A stretch of DNA of 30,627 nucleotides from an uncultured Eubacteriales bacterium. Lineage in GTDB: Bacteria > Bacillota > Clostridia > Oscillospirales > Oscillospiraceae. The DNA lies in assembly GCA_900548625.1 (NCBI GenBank), contig URLO01000024.1:1-30627 (forward strand). Direction: 5' to 3'. Made by a program: the position numbers and the translations under genes. The notes under the pieces are model-generated. The model saw only the letters and a program-made list of their open reading frames with translations. It was not told the origin of the DNA and did not search any database. Positions 15,107 through 24,000 of the stretch are shown here, piece after piece. How positions within the stretch are numbered: the first letter of the stretch is position 1; the number at the start of each line of letters is the position of its first letter.

Positions 15107-15838
15107 TTATTTCTTTGACAGGCGGCTCGCCATATAATCGTGCGCCGCGTTTTCCAGCGTGTCGTCCAGCTCCGGAAGCTCGACCGGGCCGTACTTGTAT
15201 TCCAGCGCCGTTTTCAGCAGCCAGTCGCAGACCGCCGGGTTCTTCGGAAGCAGGCAGCCGTGTGAATACGTTGCGAGCACGTTCTTATACCGTGCGCCCT
15301 CAGACTTGTCCTCGCCGTTGTTGCCGTGACCGGCAAGCACATGGCCGATGGGTCTGACAGACGTGCCGAGATAGGTCTTGCCGGAGTGATTCTCAAAGCC
15401 GACCACGTTGACGCCCGGAAGCTCGTCGCAGGTGAACATGTAATTTCCGATCATGCGTTCCTTGCTGCCGATGGTATAAAGGTCGAGCGCTCCTGTGAAG
15501 TCACACTGCACGCCGTCCCACGTTTTATAATACTGCCCGAGCATCTGATAGCCGCCGCAGATGGCGAGGAAGGTCTTTCCGTCCTCGATCGCGGCCTTGA
15601 TCTCCGCCGTTTTTTCTCCGGCAAGATCGGCAAGCAGGACTTTCTGCTCAAAGTCCTGACCGCCGCCGATGAAAAACAGGTCGTAATCCGACGCGCGGAG
15701 CTTGTCCCCGATGCCAACGCCGGTCGTTTCGACGCGGATGCCGCGCCAGCGAAGGCGCTGCTCCATGCAGAGGATGTTTCCGCGGTCGCCGTAGAGGTTC
15801 AGAACGTCGGGGTAGAGATGACAGATCTTCAGTTCCAT
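15107..15838 (-). CDS. gatD: Lipid II isoglutaminyl synthase, glutaminase subunit GatD
   Basis: A 243-residue class I glutamine amidotransferase of the CobB/CobQ-like type. With MurT it amidates the alpha-carboxyl of D-Glu in lipid II, giving D-isoglutamine and supplying ammonia from glutamine. The nucleophile is Cys94 in LAICGGYQMLG and the catalytic His is probably His193 in YSHGCLLPKNP. The N-terminus LKICHLYPDVLNLYGDRGN is typical of GatD. The ATG at 15838 is chosen because GAGG lies 6 nt before it; a GTG at 15850 has no site. The gene begins 9 bp after the murT stop, the standard murT-gatD operon. Confidence 0.94.
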   Translation of the reverse strand: MELKICHLYPDVLNLYGDRGNILCMEQRLRWRGIRVETTGVGIGDKLRASDYDLFFIGGGQDFEQKVLLADLAGEKTAEIKAAIEDGKTFLAICGGYQMLGQYYKTWDGVQCDFTGALDLYTIGSKERMIGNYMFTCDELPGVNVVGFENHSGKTYLGTSVRPIGHVLAGHGNNGEDKSEGARYKNVLATYSHGCLLPKNPAVCDWLLKTALEYKYGPVELPELDDTLENAAHDYMASRLSKK

Positions 15839-15846
15839 AGCGCACC

Positions 15847-17217
15847 TCACTGCCAGAATTCCTTGTAGCCGTATTCCTTGCTGATCGTGCCGCGCAGACC
15901 CAGCATTGCCGTATAGGTCGGCATGACGTAGACAGGCTTCCCGAGCGCCACAGCATTCTCGATCAGTGTCTTGTAGTCCTTATTGACGCGCAGGCGCGAA
16001 GCCGGGACGCCGGCATAGCGAAAGCGCAGCGCCATGTCCTCCGCACGGCAGCCTGAGACGTCGATGGAGACGATCTGATCGCCCATCGCGGTCAGACGCT
16101 CAAAGTCCACGTCCCAGATCCAGCTGACGTCCTTGCCGTCCTGCGCGCGGTCGTTGAGGCATGCAACAAAGGTGAACGGCTCTGAAAGCTGCGTCAGGTA
16201 GTTGAGCACCTGATTGCAGCCCGCCGGGTTTTTGATGAGGATCATGCGCACATCCACGCCGCGGATGCTGAACTTCTCCATTCTGCCAAAGCCGCAGGTG
16301 AAGGCCGCAAGCGAGCGTGCGGTGACCGTCGGGTCGAGCCCAAGGATCTTCCCTGCCGCCATCGTCGCGCAGGCGTTGTAGATGTTGTATCCCGCGGGAA
16401 GGCAGATGGTCGCCGGGATGGACGTGCCATCATAATCGAACACGACCTCGGAGTGCTCCGCGTCTGTCTTTATGACCTCACGGACGGAAACTTCCGTCTC
16501 GGGGCGGCTGTAGCCGCACGACGGGCAGCGGTACTTGCCGAGATGACCGTATGTCACATAATCATACACATACTCATGGCCGCAGCGGATGCAGTACGGC
16601 GCATCGGAGAGCTCCTGCACGCGCTCTGAGTAGATCGGCGTGTCCACACCAAAAAACAGGACGGGATTTTTCACCTGCGCCGCAAGCGAGGTGCACAGCG
16701 AATCGTCCGCATTGACGGCGATCGTTGCGTTCGGGCTGTTCTCGATGCCGAGGCGGATATTGTCGAGCGTGTGCGTGACCTCGCCGTAGCGGTCGAGCTG
16801 GTCACGGAAGACGTTCGTCACCACGACAGCCCTGGCATCGACAAACCTCGCGATGAACTTGAAGGCGGCCTCATCGGCTTCGATCAGTGCATGTGTGTAG
16901 CGGCACCTTCCGGTGAGGCTGGAGTGGACTGCAAACTCGGCGGTGACGCCGCTGAGGAGATTTGCGCCGGTCTTGTTGGCAAAATAAGAGATTCCGGAAT
17001 CTGCCCACGACTGCTCGATCATCCGCGAGGTCGTGGTTTTACCGTTGGTGCCCGTGACGATCACCGTCGTCACGTCCTTTGCCAGAACACCAAGCAAATT
17101 GGGGCAGAGCTTCAGGGCGATGCGCCCCGGGAAGTCCGTTCCGCCCCGTCCAAGCAGCCGGATCATCGACCGGCTGAGCTTGCAGGCGAGAATTGAAAAA
17201 AATACATTCATTTTCAT
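15847..17217 (-). CDS. murT: Lipid II isoglutaminyl synthase, Mur-ligase subunit MurT
   Basis: A 456-residue Mur-ligase homologue that activates the D-Glu carboxylate of lipid II with ATP for amidation by GatD. The ATP loop is GTNGKTTT (56-63), a zinc ribbon is inserted (Cys209, Cys212, Cys231, Cys234 in CIRC and CPSC), and the C-terminal domain has NDRAQDGKDVSWIWDVDF (355-372), the MurT signature. Start is uncertain: ATG codons occur at 17223, 17217 and 17211. A promoter with -10 box at 17229-17224 would start transcription at or near the ATG at 17217, and no ribosome site precedes any of them, so the mRNA may be leaderless. Divergent from the exonuclease gene. Confidence 0.94.
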   Translation of the reverse strand: MKMNVFFSILACKLSRSMIRLLGRGGTDFPGRIALKLCPNLLGVLAKDVTTVIVTGTNGKTTTSRMIEQSWADSGISYFANKTGANLLSGVTAEFAVHSSLTGRCRYTHALIEADEAAFKFIARFVDARAVVVTNVFRDQLDRYGEVTHTLDNIRLGIENSPNATIAVNADDSLCTSLAAQVKNPVLFFGVDTPIYSERVQELSDAPYCIRCGHEYVYDYVTYGHLGKYRCPSCGYSRPETEVSVREVIKTDAEHSEVVFDYDGTSIPATICLPAGYNIYNACATMAAGKILGLDPTVTARSLAAFTCGFGRMEKFSIRGVDVRMILIKNPAGCNQVLNYLTQLSEPFTFVACLNDRAQDGKDVSWIWDVDFERLTAMGDQIVSIDVSGCRAEDMALRFRYAGVPASRLRVNKDYKTLIENAVALGKPVYVMPTYTAMLGLRGTISKEYGYKEFWQ

Positions 17218-17223
17218 ACGCAT

Positions 17224-17252
17224 GTTATAGCACAATTCCGCCCAATTTACAA
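17224..17252 (-). promoter_or_regulatory. Sigma-A promoter of murT-gatD
   Basis: Minus strand TTGTAA (17252-17247), 17-bp spacer, TATAAC (17229-17224). A start 7 nt after the -10 box falls on the A of the ATG at 17217. Confidence 0.6.
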
Positions 17253-17281
17253 CCGCAGACACAGAATTAACAATTTCGGGC

Positions 17282-17310
17282 TTGCATTAGTCTACATAAT
17301 GTGCTATATT
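17282..17310 (+). promoter_or_regulatory. Sigma-A promoter of the exonuclease gene
   Basis: Plus strand TTGCAT (17282-17287), 17-bp spacer, TATATT (17305-17310), giving a leader of about 50 nt before the ATG at 17368. It is divergent from the murT promoter, the two lying about 30 bp apart. Confidence 0.62.
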
Positions 17311-17367
17311 GTTACAGAATTGGTCACAAAGATTGCAAATTTACTACAGACTGGAGTGTGCTTCGCC

Positions 17368-18132
17368 ATGCGCCTGATCTCATGGAACGTCAATGGCCTG
17401 CGCGCCTGCGCCGGAAAGGGCTTTGAGGCGTTTTTTCACGCCGTAAACGCCGATTGCTTCTGCCTTCAGGAGACAAAGCTTCAGCCCGAACAGATCACGC
17501 TGGATCTCCCCGGCTACCGGCAGTTCTGGTGCAGCGCGGAAAAGAAGGGGTATTCCGGTACGGCGATCTTCTCAAAGCCGGAACCGTGCAGCGTCCGCTA
17601 CGGCATCGGTATTCCGGAGCTTGACACCGAGGGACGGCTCATCACGCTGGAATTTGAGAAGTTCTTCCTCGTCACCTGCTACACGCCGAATGCGCAGGAC
17701 GGGCTCAAGCGCATCGACCACCGGATGGCGTGGGACGATGCCTTCCGCGACTATCTCTGCACGCTGGATGCGGAAAAGCCCGTGGTCGCGTGCGGTGATC
17801 TGAATGTCGCACATCAGCCCATCGATCTCAAAAATCCGGGTCCGAACCGCGGGAAAGCCGGTTTTTCTGATGAGGAGCGCGGCAAATTTACACAGCTCCT
17901 TGCTGCCGGCTTCACAGATACCTTCCGCGACCGAAATCCCGATGTGACCGGCGCGTATACGTGGTGGAGCTACCGCTTCAACGCCCGCGCCAACAACGCA
18001 GGATGGCGCATCGACTATTTTCTCGTCTCAGACCGCATCCGTGTCGCGGTCGAGGCCGCGCCGATCTATCATGAAATTTACGGCTCCGACCACTGCCCTG
18101 TTGGATTGGAGCTGAAGGAGGAACTGCTATGA
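17368..18132 (+). CDS. Exodeoxyribonuclease III / AP endonuclease family
   Basis: A 254-residue EEP-fold nuclease of the ExoA/XthA type, which cuts DNA at abasic sites and trims 3' ends in base-excision repair. Motifs are complete: WNVNGLRA (7-14), LQETKLQ with the metal-binding Glu, GDLNVAH, the YTWWSYRFNAR region, WRIDYFLVS and the catalytic GSDHCPVGL at the C-terminus. Start ATG 17368 gives the standard N-terminus MRLISWNVNG; only a distant GGAG (12 nt) precedes it. Its end overlaps the next gene by 4 bp (ATGA), an unexpected pairing of a repair enzyme with a secreted wall hydrolase. Confidence 0.95.
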   Translation: MRLISWNVNGLRACAGKGFEAFFHAVNADCFCLQETKLQPEQITLDLPGYRQFWCSAEKKGYSGTAIFSKPEPCSVRYGIGIPELDTEGRLITLEFEKFFLVTCYTPNAQDGLKRIDHRMAWDDAFRDYLCTLDAEKPVVACGDLNVAHQPIDLKNPGPNRGKAGFSDEERGKFTQLLAAGFTDTFRDRNPDVTGAYTWWSYRFNARANNAGWRIDYFLVSDRIRVAVEAAPIYHEIYGSDHCPVGLELKEELL

Positions 18133-19445
18133 AGCAATGTACACGAAGGCTGTTGTGTCTGGCACTTTGCGCCGTGATGCTCCTTTCCGCCGTCCCGAGC
18201 GTCTCTGCCGTCTCGTGCAGGAACTACAGCGACTGGTTTAAGCCCAACTACAACGAAATGAAAGAGCTCAATCTCATCCCTGCCTCTTTCGAGGGCTATG
18301 ACCTCAAGAAGAACATCACCCGCGCGGAGATGTGTGCGCTCGCCGTCCACGCCTATGGCCTCATCACCAAGAACGCCATCGAGCTTGAGCGGACGGACTA
18401 CTTCTCCGACACGACGGACCCCACGATTCTGATGGCATACGAGCTTGGCATCGTGAGCGGCTATCCCGACGGCACGTTCCGGCCCGACAAGCCCCTCACC
18501 CGTCAGGAGTTTTTCAAGATCATTCAGAACTTCTGCAATGCCGTTGCGTATCATCCTTCGGTTGACGGCGCGAATCTGTCCAAATTCGCGGACGTCGGCA
18601 AGCTTTCGAGCTGGGCTGTCGAGGCAGCCAAGATCTGCGTGAAGTGCGAATACGTCAACGGCACCAAGACCTCCTCCGGTCTGTCCCTGAACCCGGGTGA
18701 CAACACCTCCCGTCAGGAGGCGATGGCGATGTTCCTCCGCTGCTTCAAGGGACTGCGGCAATACTACTTTGAGGTCGTTCTGAGCGCCACCGTTGTGGAC
18801 GACGAAGTTTACGACCCGAATGTCACCATCGCAGAGCTCAGCGGCACACGCTACGTCAACACCGAGACGCTGAACGTCCGCGACTCCTGGAGCTCCAGCA
18901 GCACCAAGGTCGGCACGCTGTCCTACGGCACAGCCGTCACAGTTACCGGCAAGTGCTCGAACGGCTGGGTGCGCATCCAGTATGAGGGCCATGTCGCCTA
19001 TGTCTCCGGCAAGTATCTGACGGAAAAGAAGCCCGCAAGCGGCTCCACGCCGGTCACGCCCGCCCCGAGCGGCAGCGCCGGCACGGATATCGCGCAGTTC
19101 GTGATGTCCTTCATCGGCTATTCCTACGTCTACGGCGGCGCAAGCCCCAAGACCGGTTTTGACTGCTCCGGCCTCATGTACTACTGCCTGACGCAGTACG
19201 GCTATAAGATGAACCGCACGGCAGACGACCAGATGAAGCAAGGCAGCGCCGTCTCCCGTGATGAGCTGATCGTCGGCGACCTCGTCTTCTTCGGCTACGG
19301 CAGCTATGCAAATCACGTCGGCATGTACATCGGCAACGGAAACTTTGTCCACGCCTCTACCCCCACCACGGGCGTCCGTATCAACTCGCTGAACGAGACG
19401 TATTACAACACCCGTTACATCGGCGCCCGCCGCATCATCGGCTGA
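18129..19445 (+). CDS. SLH-SH3-NlpC/P60 cell-wall hydrolase
   Basis: A 438-residue secreted peptidoglycan hydrolase. Signal peptide: about residues 1-27 (ends VPSVSAVS). Then come SLH-type repeats at about 33-82, 90-140 (FSDTTDPTILMAYELGIVSG, GYPDGTFRPDKPLTRQEF) and 150-210, which anchor proteins to wall polymers. A bacterial SH3 domain follows (about 240-298: TLNVRDSWSSSSTKVGTL, GWVRIQYEGHVAYVSGKYL). After a Pro/Ser linker comes an NlpC/P60 endopeptidase domain (about 320-438) with Cys346 in GFDCSGL, His396 in NHVGMY and His408 in FVHAS. AAGGAGG lies 7 nt before the ATG, within the end of the exonuclease gene. Confidence 0.94.
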   Translation: MKQCTRRLLCLALCAVMLLSAVPSVSAVSCRNYSDWFKPNYNEMKELNLIPASFEGYDLKKNITRAEMCALAVHAYGLITKNAIELERTDYFSDTTDPTILMAYELGIVSGYPDGTFRPDKPLTRQEFFKIIQNFCNAVAYHPSVDGANLSKFADVGKLSSWAVEAAKICVKCEYVNGTKTSSGLSLNPGDNTSRQEAMAMFLRCFKGLRQYYFEVVLSATVVDDEVYDPNVTIAELSGTRYVNTETLNVRDSWSSSSTKVGTLSYGTAVTVTGKCSNGWVRIQYEGHVAYVSGKYLTEKKPASGSTPVTPAPSGSAGTDIAQFVMSFIGYSYVYGGASPKTGFDCSGLMYYCLTQYGYKMNRTADDQMKQGSAVSRDELIVGDLVFFGYGSYANHVGMYIGNGNFVHASTPTTGVRINSLNETYYNTRYIGARRIIG

Positions 19446-19460
19446 CGCGCCCAACACCCA

Positions 19461-19507
19461 GCAAGCACTCGCCGCCCCCGCCGGTCTGTCCGGCGGAGGC
19501 GGCTTGC
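19461..19507 (+). terminator. GC-rich hairpin after the wall hydrolase gene
   Basis: A long imperfect stem: GCAAGC and GCTTGC at the base, then GCCGCC/GGCGGC and CCGCCGG/CCGGCGG around a TCTGT loop. There is no U-tract after it, so it may be a weak terminator or an mRNA-stabilising 3' end. Confidence 0.5.
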
Positions 19508-19531
19508 ACAGCGGCTACACGTTTTGAATCC

Positions 19532-19560
19532 TTGACAGCGATACCTTTTCATTGTAGAAT
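19532..19560 (+). promoter_or_regulatory. Sigma-A promoter of tRNA-Arg
   Basis: TTGACA (19532-19537), 17-bp spacer, TAGAAT (19555-19560). It lies 30 bp upstream of the tRNA, which is a normal distance for a short 5' leader. Confidence 0.82.
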
Positions 19561-19590
19561 ACTAGCGGCAAAACGCCTCCCCTTTTCCAT

Positions 19591-19666
19591 GCCCCAGTAG
19601 CTCAGGGGATAGAGCATTCGCCTCCTAAGCGAAGGGTCGGACGTTCGAATCGTCTCTGGGGTGCCA
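19591..19666 (+). tRNA. tRNA-Arg (anticodon CCT)
   Basis: A complete cloverleaf of 76 nt. The acceptor stem is GCCCCAG/CTGGGGT (first pair G-U), the D-arm starts GCTCAGGGGATAGAGC, the anticodon stem is TTCGC/GCGAA with loop CTCCTAA (anticodon CCT at 19624-19626, reading AGG), and the T-arm is GGACG-TTCGAAT-CGTCT. Discriminator G and an encoded CCA follow. It has its own promoter and terminator. Confidence 0.97.
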
Positions 19667-19667
19667 A

Positions 19668-19707
19668 AACCCGGGAATCTCTCAGATTCCCGGGTTCCTT
19701 TTTATTT
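19668..19707 (+). terminator. Intrinsic terminator of tRNA-Arg
   Basis: A 13-bp perfect stem AACCCGGGAATCT / AGATTCCCGGGTT (19668-19696, loop CTC) is followed by CCTTTTTATTT. The far end overlaps the stop of the convergent YibE/F gene, for which the same stem (followed by GGGTTTTGG on the minus strand) may act as a weaker terminator. Confidence 0.9.
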
Positions 19708-20883
19708 GGCGGCATTTTTTGCACGCGCGGAATAGAGCAGCGCTCCGGCTGCATTTGTCAGGGGCACGGCGAGAATGACGCCGATCGCGCTGGAGACGGA
19801 ACTGATGAGCTCAATGGCAATGTAGCTGGACGCCATCAACTGATACCACGAGAGATTCAGCGAGTAGAGATAGAGGATCAGCACCATTCCGCTGCCGAGA
19901 ATCGCAAGGATCAGCGTATTGGTCATCGTACCGACCATATCGCGTCCGATGTTCATGCCGGAGCGCCACAGCGCCCGCGCAGAGAGGTCGGGATCGACTG
20001 CCTTCAACTCGGACTGCGCCGAGGCAATGGACATTGCAACGTCCATGACCGCGCCCAAGGCGGAAATGATGACGCCTGCAACAAGCAGCCCTCTGATGTG
20101 AACGGGCGTGCCCGTCTGACGGAGCTGTAAAAGCGCTTCGGCATCGGTCGCGCGCAGGCCGTCCAGATGCAGCAGCTTCTGGGTCAGGATGCCGAAGAGC
20201 ATGGAAAACGCGACGCCGCCGATCGTGCCGATGCACGCGCAGAGGACTTTTTTGCTGCATCCGCCCAGAATGACGAAGCACACGACCGCAACCAGCGAAC
20301 AAAGCAGGAATGCGGTAGGGATCGGCAGCCAGCCTTTCATCAAAAGCGGCAGGAAGACCATCAGGATCACGACCATGGTGAGGATCAGGCCGAGCACGGA
20401 TTTCGCGCCGGTGCGGCCGCCCACCGCGATCGTCACCAGAACGAATATGCCGAGTATCAGAAAGACAATGGGCGTCCGGTTGTACTCATACACGGTGGCC
20501 GTGTGGTCGCCGTTTGCATAGGTGTTGATGCTCAGCACAACGCTCTGCCCGACCTTCGCAGGCTCGCCGTAGATGGGGCCGACAAAACCGGAAACCAGCA
20601 TCGTTTCGCCTTTGTACTGACCGGAGGTGACCTTGACAAGTAGCTTCTGGTCGCCGCGGTAGGCATTTTCCGCCACCTCGCTGACCTCGCAGTTGTCCAT
20701 CAAAATCTCGACAACGCGGCCCTTTTCATACTCCGCGTATTCGGTTGGCTTTATCGTATTTTCTTCCGCATCATGCGCATAGAAATACAGCGCCGCAAAT
20801 ATCCCAAGAATCAGCACAACGACCAGCATAGACGCGGCGGCAGTGCGATTGGGACGGCTTATAGAATTGTTCTTATTTTTCAT
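19702..20883 (-). CDS. YibE/F family membrane protein
   Basis: A 393-residue YibE/F-like protein. It has an N-terminal transmembrane helix (about 13-33), an extracytoplasmic domain of about 100 residues, and then seven or so transmembrane segments from about residue 128 on. Family motifs include ILGIFVLVTIAVGGRTGAKS (shown to residue 160), the central GAVMDVAMSIASA and the following GRDMVGTMTNTLILA. Function unknown; a transport-like or regulatory role has been suggested from membrane topology only. AGGGG lies 6 nt before the ATG. The upstream region holds a hairpin GCATCCGCCGGGCGGATGC at 20923-20941. Convergent with tRNA-Arg. Confidence 0.9.
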   Translation of the reverse strand: MKNKNNSISRPNRTAAASMLVVVLILGIFAALYFYAHDAEENTIKPTEYAEYEKGRVVEILMDNCEVSEVAENAYRGDQKLLVKVTSGQYKGETMLVSGFVGPIYGEPAKVGQSVVLSINTYANGDHTATVYEYNRTPIVFLILGIFVLVTIAVGGRTGAKSVLGLILTMVVILMVFLPLLMKGWLPIPTAFLLCSLVAVVCFVILGGCSKKVLCACIGTIGGVAFSMLFGILTQKLLHLDGLRATDAEALLQLRQTGTPVHIRGLLVAGVIISALGAVMDVAMSIASAQSELKAVDPDLSARALWRSGMNIGRDMVGTMTNTLILAILGSGMVLILYLYSLNLSWYQLMASSYIAIELISSVSSAIGVILAVPLTNAAGALLYSARAKNAAK

Positions 20884-20976
20884 TTCATACCCCTACCCGG
20901 TAAAATACATTCTGTCAAACAGGCATCCGCCGGGCGGATGCTTGCTTGAAAGAAGGTATCTATGTGAATGGCGCTT

Positions 20977-21018
20977 GTCCCACCCTGCGCGAGCGCAGGG
21001 TGGGACGTTTGTTTTTTC
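20977..21018. terminator. Strong hairpin after the giant surface-protein gene
   Basis: A 13-bp perfect stem GTCCCACCCTGCG/CGCAGGGTGGGAC (20977-21006) with loop CGAG. The T-tract (GTTTGTTTTTTC) is on the plus strand, yet the gene it follows (stop at 21031) reads on the minus strand, where the hairpin is preceded by GAAAAAACAAAC and has no U-tract. It probably still ends that long mRNA or blocks transcription entering from the tRNA side. Confidence 0.6.
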
Positions 21019-21030
21019 AGTTTTGCAGAC

Positions 21031-24000
21031 TTACTTCAGCTTTGCGTAGACAACCAGAATCTTCACGGACTCGCAGCGCTTGATGTCATCGTGCGGTGCA
21101 AGATACAGGCCGATTCGGTTCCAGTGGCGCGTGCCGCTGACGATACCCTGCTCGACAGCCCATGCAAATGCGTTCTGAGCCCATGCGGGGATGCTGTCCG
21201 CATCCTTGAAGGAGCTGAGGTCCGCATTGGACGTCGGCTCGCCTGCCAGACGCCAGATCATGGTGACCATCTGCTCACGGGTGACCAGTGCATCCGGAGC
21301 AAACTTGCCGTTGCCAAGGCCGTTGCTGATGCCGTTCTGCTCAGCCCAGGCGATGGCGTCCTGATACCACGCACGCGTGGTATCCGTGAAGGAGGGCTTG
21401 CCGTACACCGTGGGAGAACCGGCCAGGCGGTACAGCAGCGTGACCAGCTCCGCACGGGTCAGACCCGCCTGCGGACGGAAGTTGCCGTACTGGTCGCCCT
21501 CGACCAGACCGTTTCTGGCAGCGATCATGACATAGTCATAGTACCAGGTGCCCTTTGTCACATCGGCAAACGGGTTGGAGGACGGTCTGCCGCTGCCCGG
21601 AATGACGATCACGCCGGGATTCGGCTTGACCTCGGGCTTTTCGGGCTTCTCAGGCTCGGTGGGCTCGGTGTTCTCCTTGCAGATGATCTCTGCGCGGTTT
21701 CTGACACGCAGACGTGCGTGGCTGTCGTTCTCGATGGCATAGGTGTCATCATAGGACGCAAGACCGGTCGCCTCAATGGAGCAGCCGACCTTCAGACCGG
21801 CAATCTCCATCTGGCTGCAAATGTAGCCGTCGATGAATACTCTTGCAACCTCGCCGCTCTCGTCCTTCACATAGATGGACTCAGGCAGGCCGCTGGCCTC
21901 GGTGATCTTCGTCACAGTGCCCTTGATCGTTGCAAGCAGGCCTTCCTTGGAGCGGTTGTTGAGCTGTGCCGCCGTGATGACGGTCGGCTCGACCGGCGTG
22001 GTCTCGCCCAGCTTTTCAGCCGAAACGACCTGAAGCTCCGCTTCACCCTGGAAGAAGTGCGTCGTGGCGGTCACGCGGACAACGTCACCCAGCTTGAAAT
22101 CACCGGCGATCGGGAAGCAGCAGACGCCGCCCGTTGCGTCCTGCACATAGATGCAGTCAAAGAACGCGGTGGTCTTGTCATAGCCGGAGGCATTCGAGGT
22201 GACAACGCCTTCGATGGTGTACTTGTAGCCGGACTCCGTCTGCTTGCGCACCTCGGCGATCGGGGTGACCTTCACAGGATTGATTGCCTTGAAGATGTTC
22301 TGCAGCAGCGCATTGTTGCCGTTGGCTGCGGGGATCTGCAGATCGAAGTCATTCATGAACGTAGAGCCGGAAACAACGATCAGGCCCTTGCCGGGCAGCT
22401 GCTCGGAAGCCATGACGAGCAGACGCGCGTCATTTTCCGTGTATGCATACTTCGGCGTTGTCTCGCCGCCAAGGCCGTCGCCGTCCTTGTCAACGGAGGT
22501 GCCGGCTGCATTCGCAAAGAGCATGGCTGCAACCGTTGCGGGGATCTCGCTGGAGACTGCGCCGGTTGCATCGACCGTGTAGATCGTAGAACCGCCGTAG
22601 TAGGAGATGCCGGTGGTGAGGCCCTGCACCAGCTTGCTGCTGCCGAAACTGTTCAGCGTCAGCGCGAAGGAGGTGTCTTCATACAGGCCGTCGTCGGACA
22701 GACGCAGAGACGAGCCGAGCTTCTCCAGCAGCGCATTCTGCGTTGCAGCCGTGTGCTTTGCACCGGCAAGCTGGTCGTTGGTATCGCCAACGCCGGAGAT
22801 CAGCAGGACGCCGCCGGCGGCGTTGAACTCGGCCAGAGCCTTGAGCTCCGCTTCGGTGTAGTCCTTGCCTTCCGCAACACGGCGGGAGGGCGGCGTGATG
22901 ACCAGAGCCGCGTATTTGCCGTCCTTGCAGGCGGCGATCAGCTTCTCAGAGGTGTCCAGCATGTCAACGCGAACCGTAGAGTCGGCAGCAATCGTCGTGA
23001 AGTTGCCCATCAGGCCCTTGTTGTAGCCGGAAACATACTCGTTGTTGTGCGAAGCGTCAACGCCGACATAGGCGAGGCTGCTGACGTCCTGCACATCAAG
23101 ATCGACGGCGGCGGAGAAGGTGTACTCCTTGCCTTCCATCTCGACCACGACCGTCACGGTGATGGTCGTCTTCTTTGCAAGCTCGGTAACGTACTTCCAG
23201 TCGATGCTCACAGAGCTGTCGGCAGAAAGGACGCGCGGCGTGGTGTCGGTGTAGAGGACCTTGGAGCCTTCGGTGGTATAGACAACGCTCTTGATCTGCG
23301 CGTCGGAGCTTTCCTTGTTGTAAAGCTTCGTCGTGAGCGTGACCGTTTCACCGACAATGGGGTTGGTGGAGTCCACAGTCATCTCGGTGATGCCGAGCTG
23401 CAGGCTTTCGCCGACCCAGACAGGTGCGGTGACCGCCAGATCGCCGTCAGCCTCTGTGACCTTGACATAATAGTAGGAATATTCGGGCTTGAGCTCTACC
23501 GTAAGGATACCGGCCGCAAGCTCTGCGGGATCGTCCCAAGTGTAGGCGACCTTACCGGAGTTGACGATCAGCTCCACCTTGGAGATGGAGTCCTGCTCGT
23601 CCGGATCCATGACGGAAACATCAAACTTCAGCATCTCGGGAACCGATTCAATGATGGTGCCCATCGGCAGGTCATTGACCGTATAGCCGAGTTCAAGGTT
23701 CTTATCCTCCGTTGCGTAGACACGGTAATTGCGGATCGCATCGTAGATGCCCTCCTCCGTGGCCTGCTCAACAAGAAGGACGTCGCGGGCATCGTTGGCG
23801 TTGCCCCACTTTGCCTTGTGGTTGTCCTGGTTGTTGGACGGAGCCAGATGCCAGCCCTTGTCCAGTGCCAGCGTGTACTGCTCGTAGCTGGGATAGTAAC
23901 CGGACCCGCCGATCTGGCCTTCGCCGTTACCGACCTCGACGAGGTACATGCGGCTGTCGGCTTCGGGATTCCAATAGTTGAAATCCGAGAAGTTGCCGAA

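Noticed and set aside
18078..19457. A 459-codon minus-strand frame opposite the NlpC/P60 gene
   Set aside because: Antisense to a protein with clear SLH, SH3 and NlpC/P60 domains; its composition (rich in Ala, Val, Asp and Gly) is typical of reverse-strand artefacts.
22000..22400. Third SLH repeat of the giant protein as evidence of a frameshift at the 3' end of its gene (21031-21180)
   Set aside because: The odd C-terminus (LAPHDDIKRCESVKILVVYAKLK in parts) still aligns with the SLH pattern of a conserved Arg/Glu and IL..Y, so it looks diverged rather than frameshifted.
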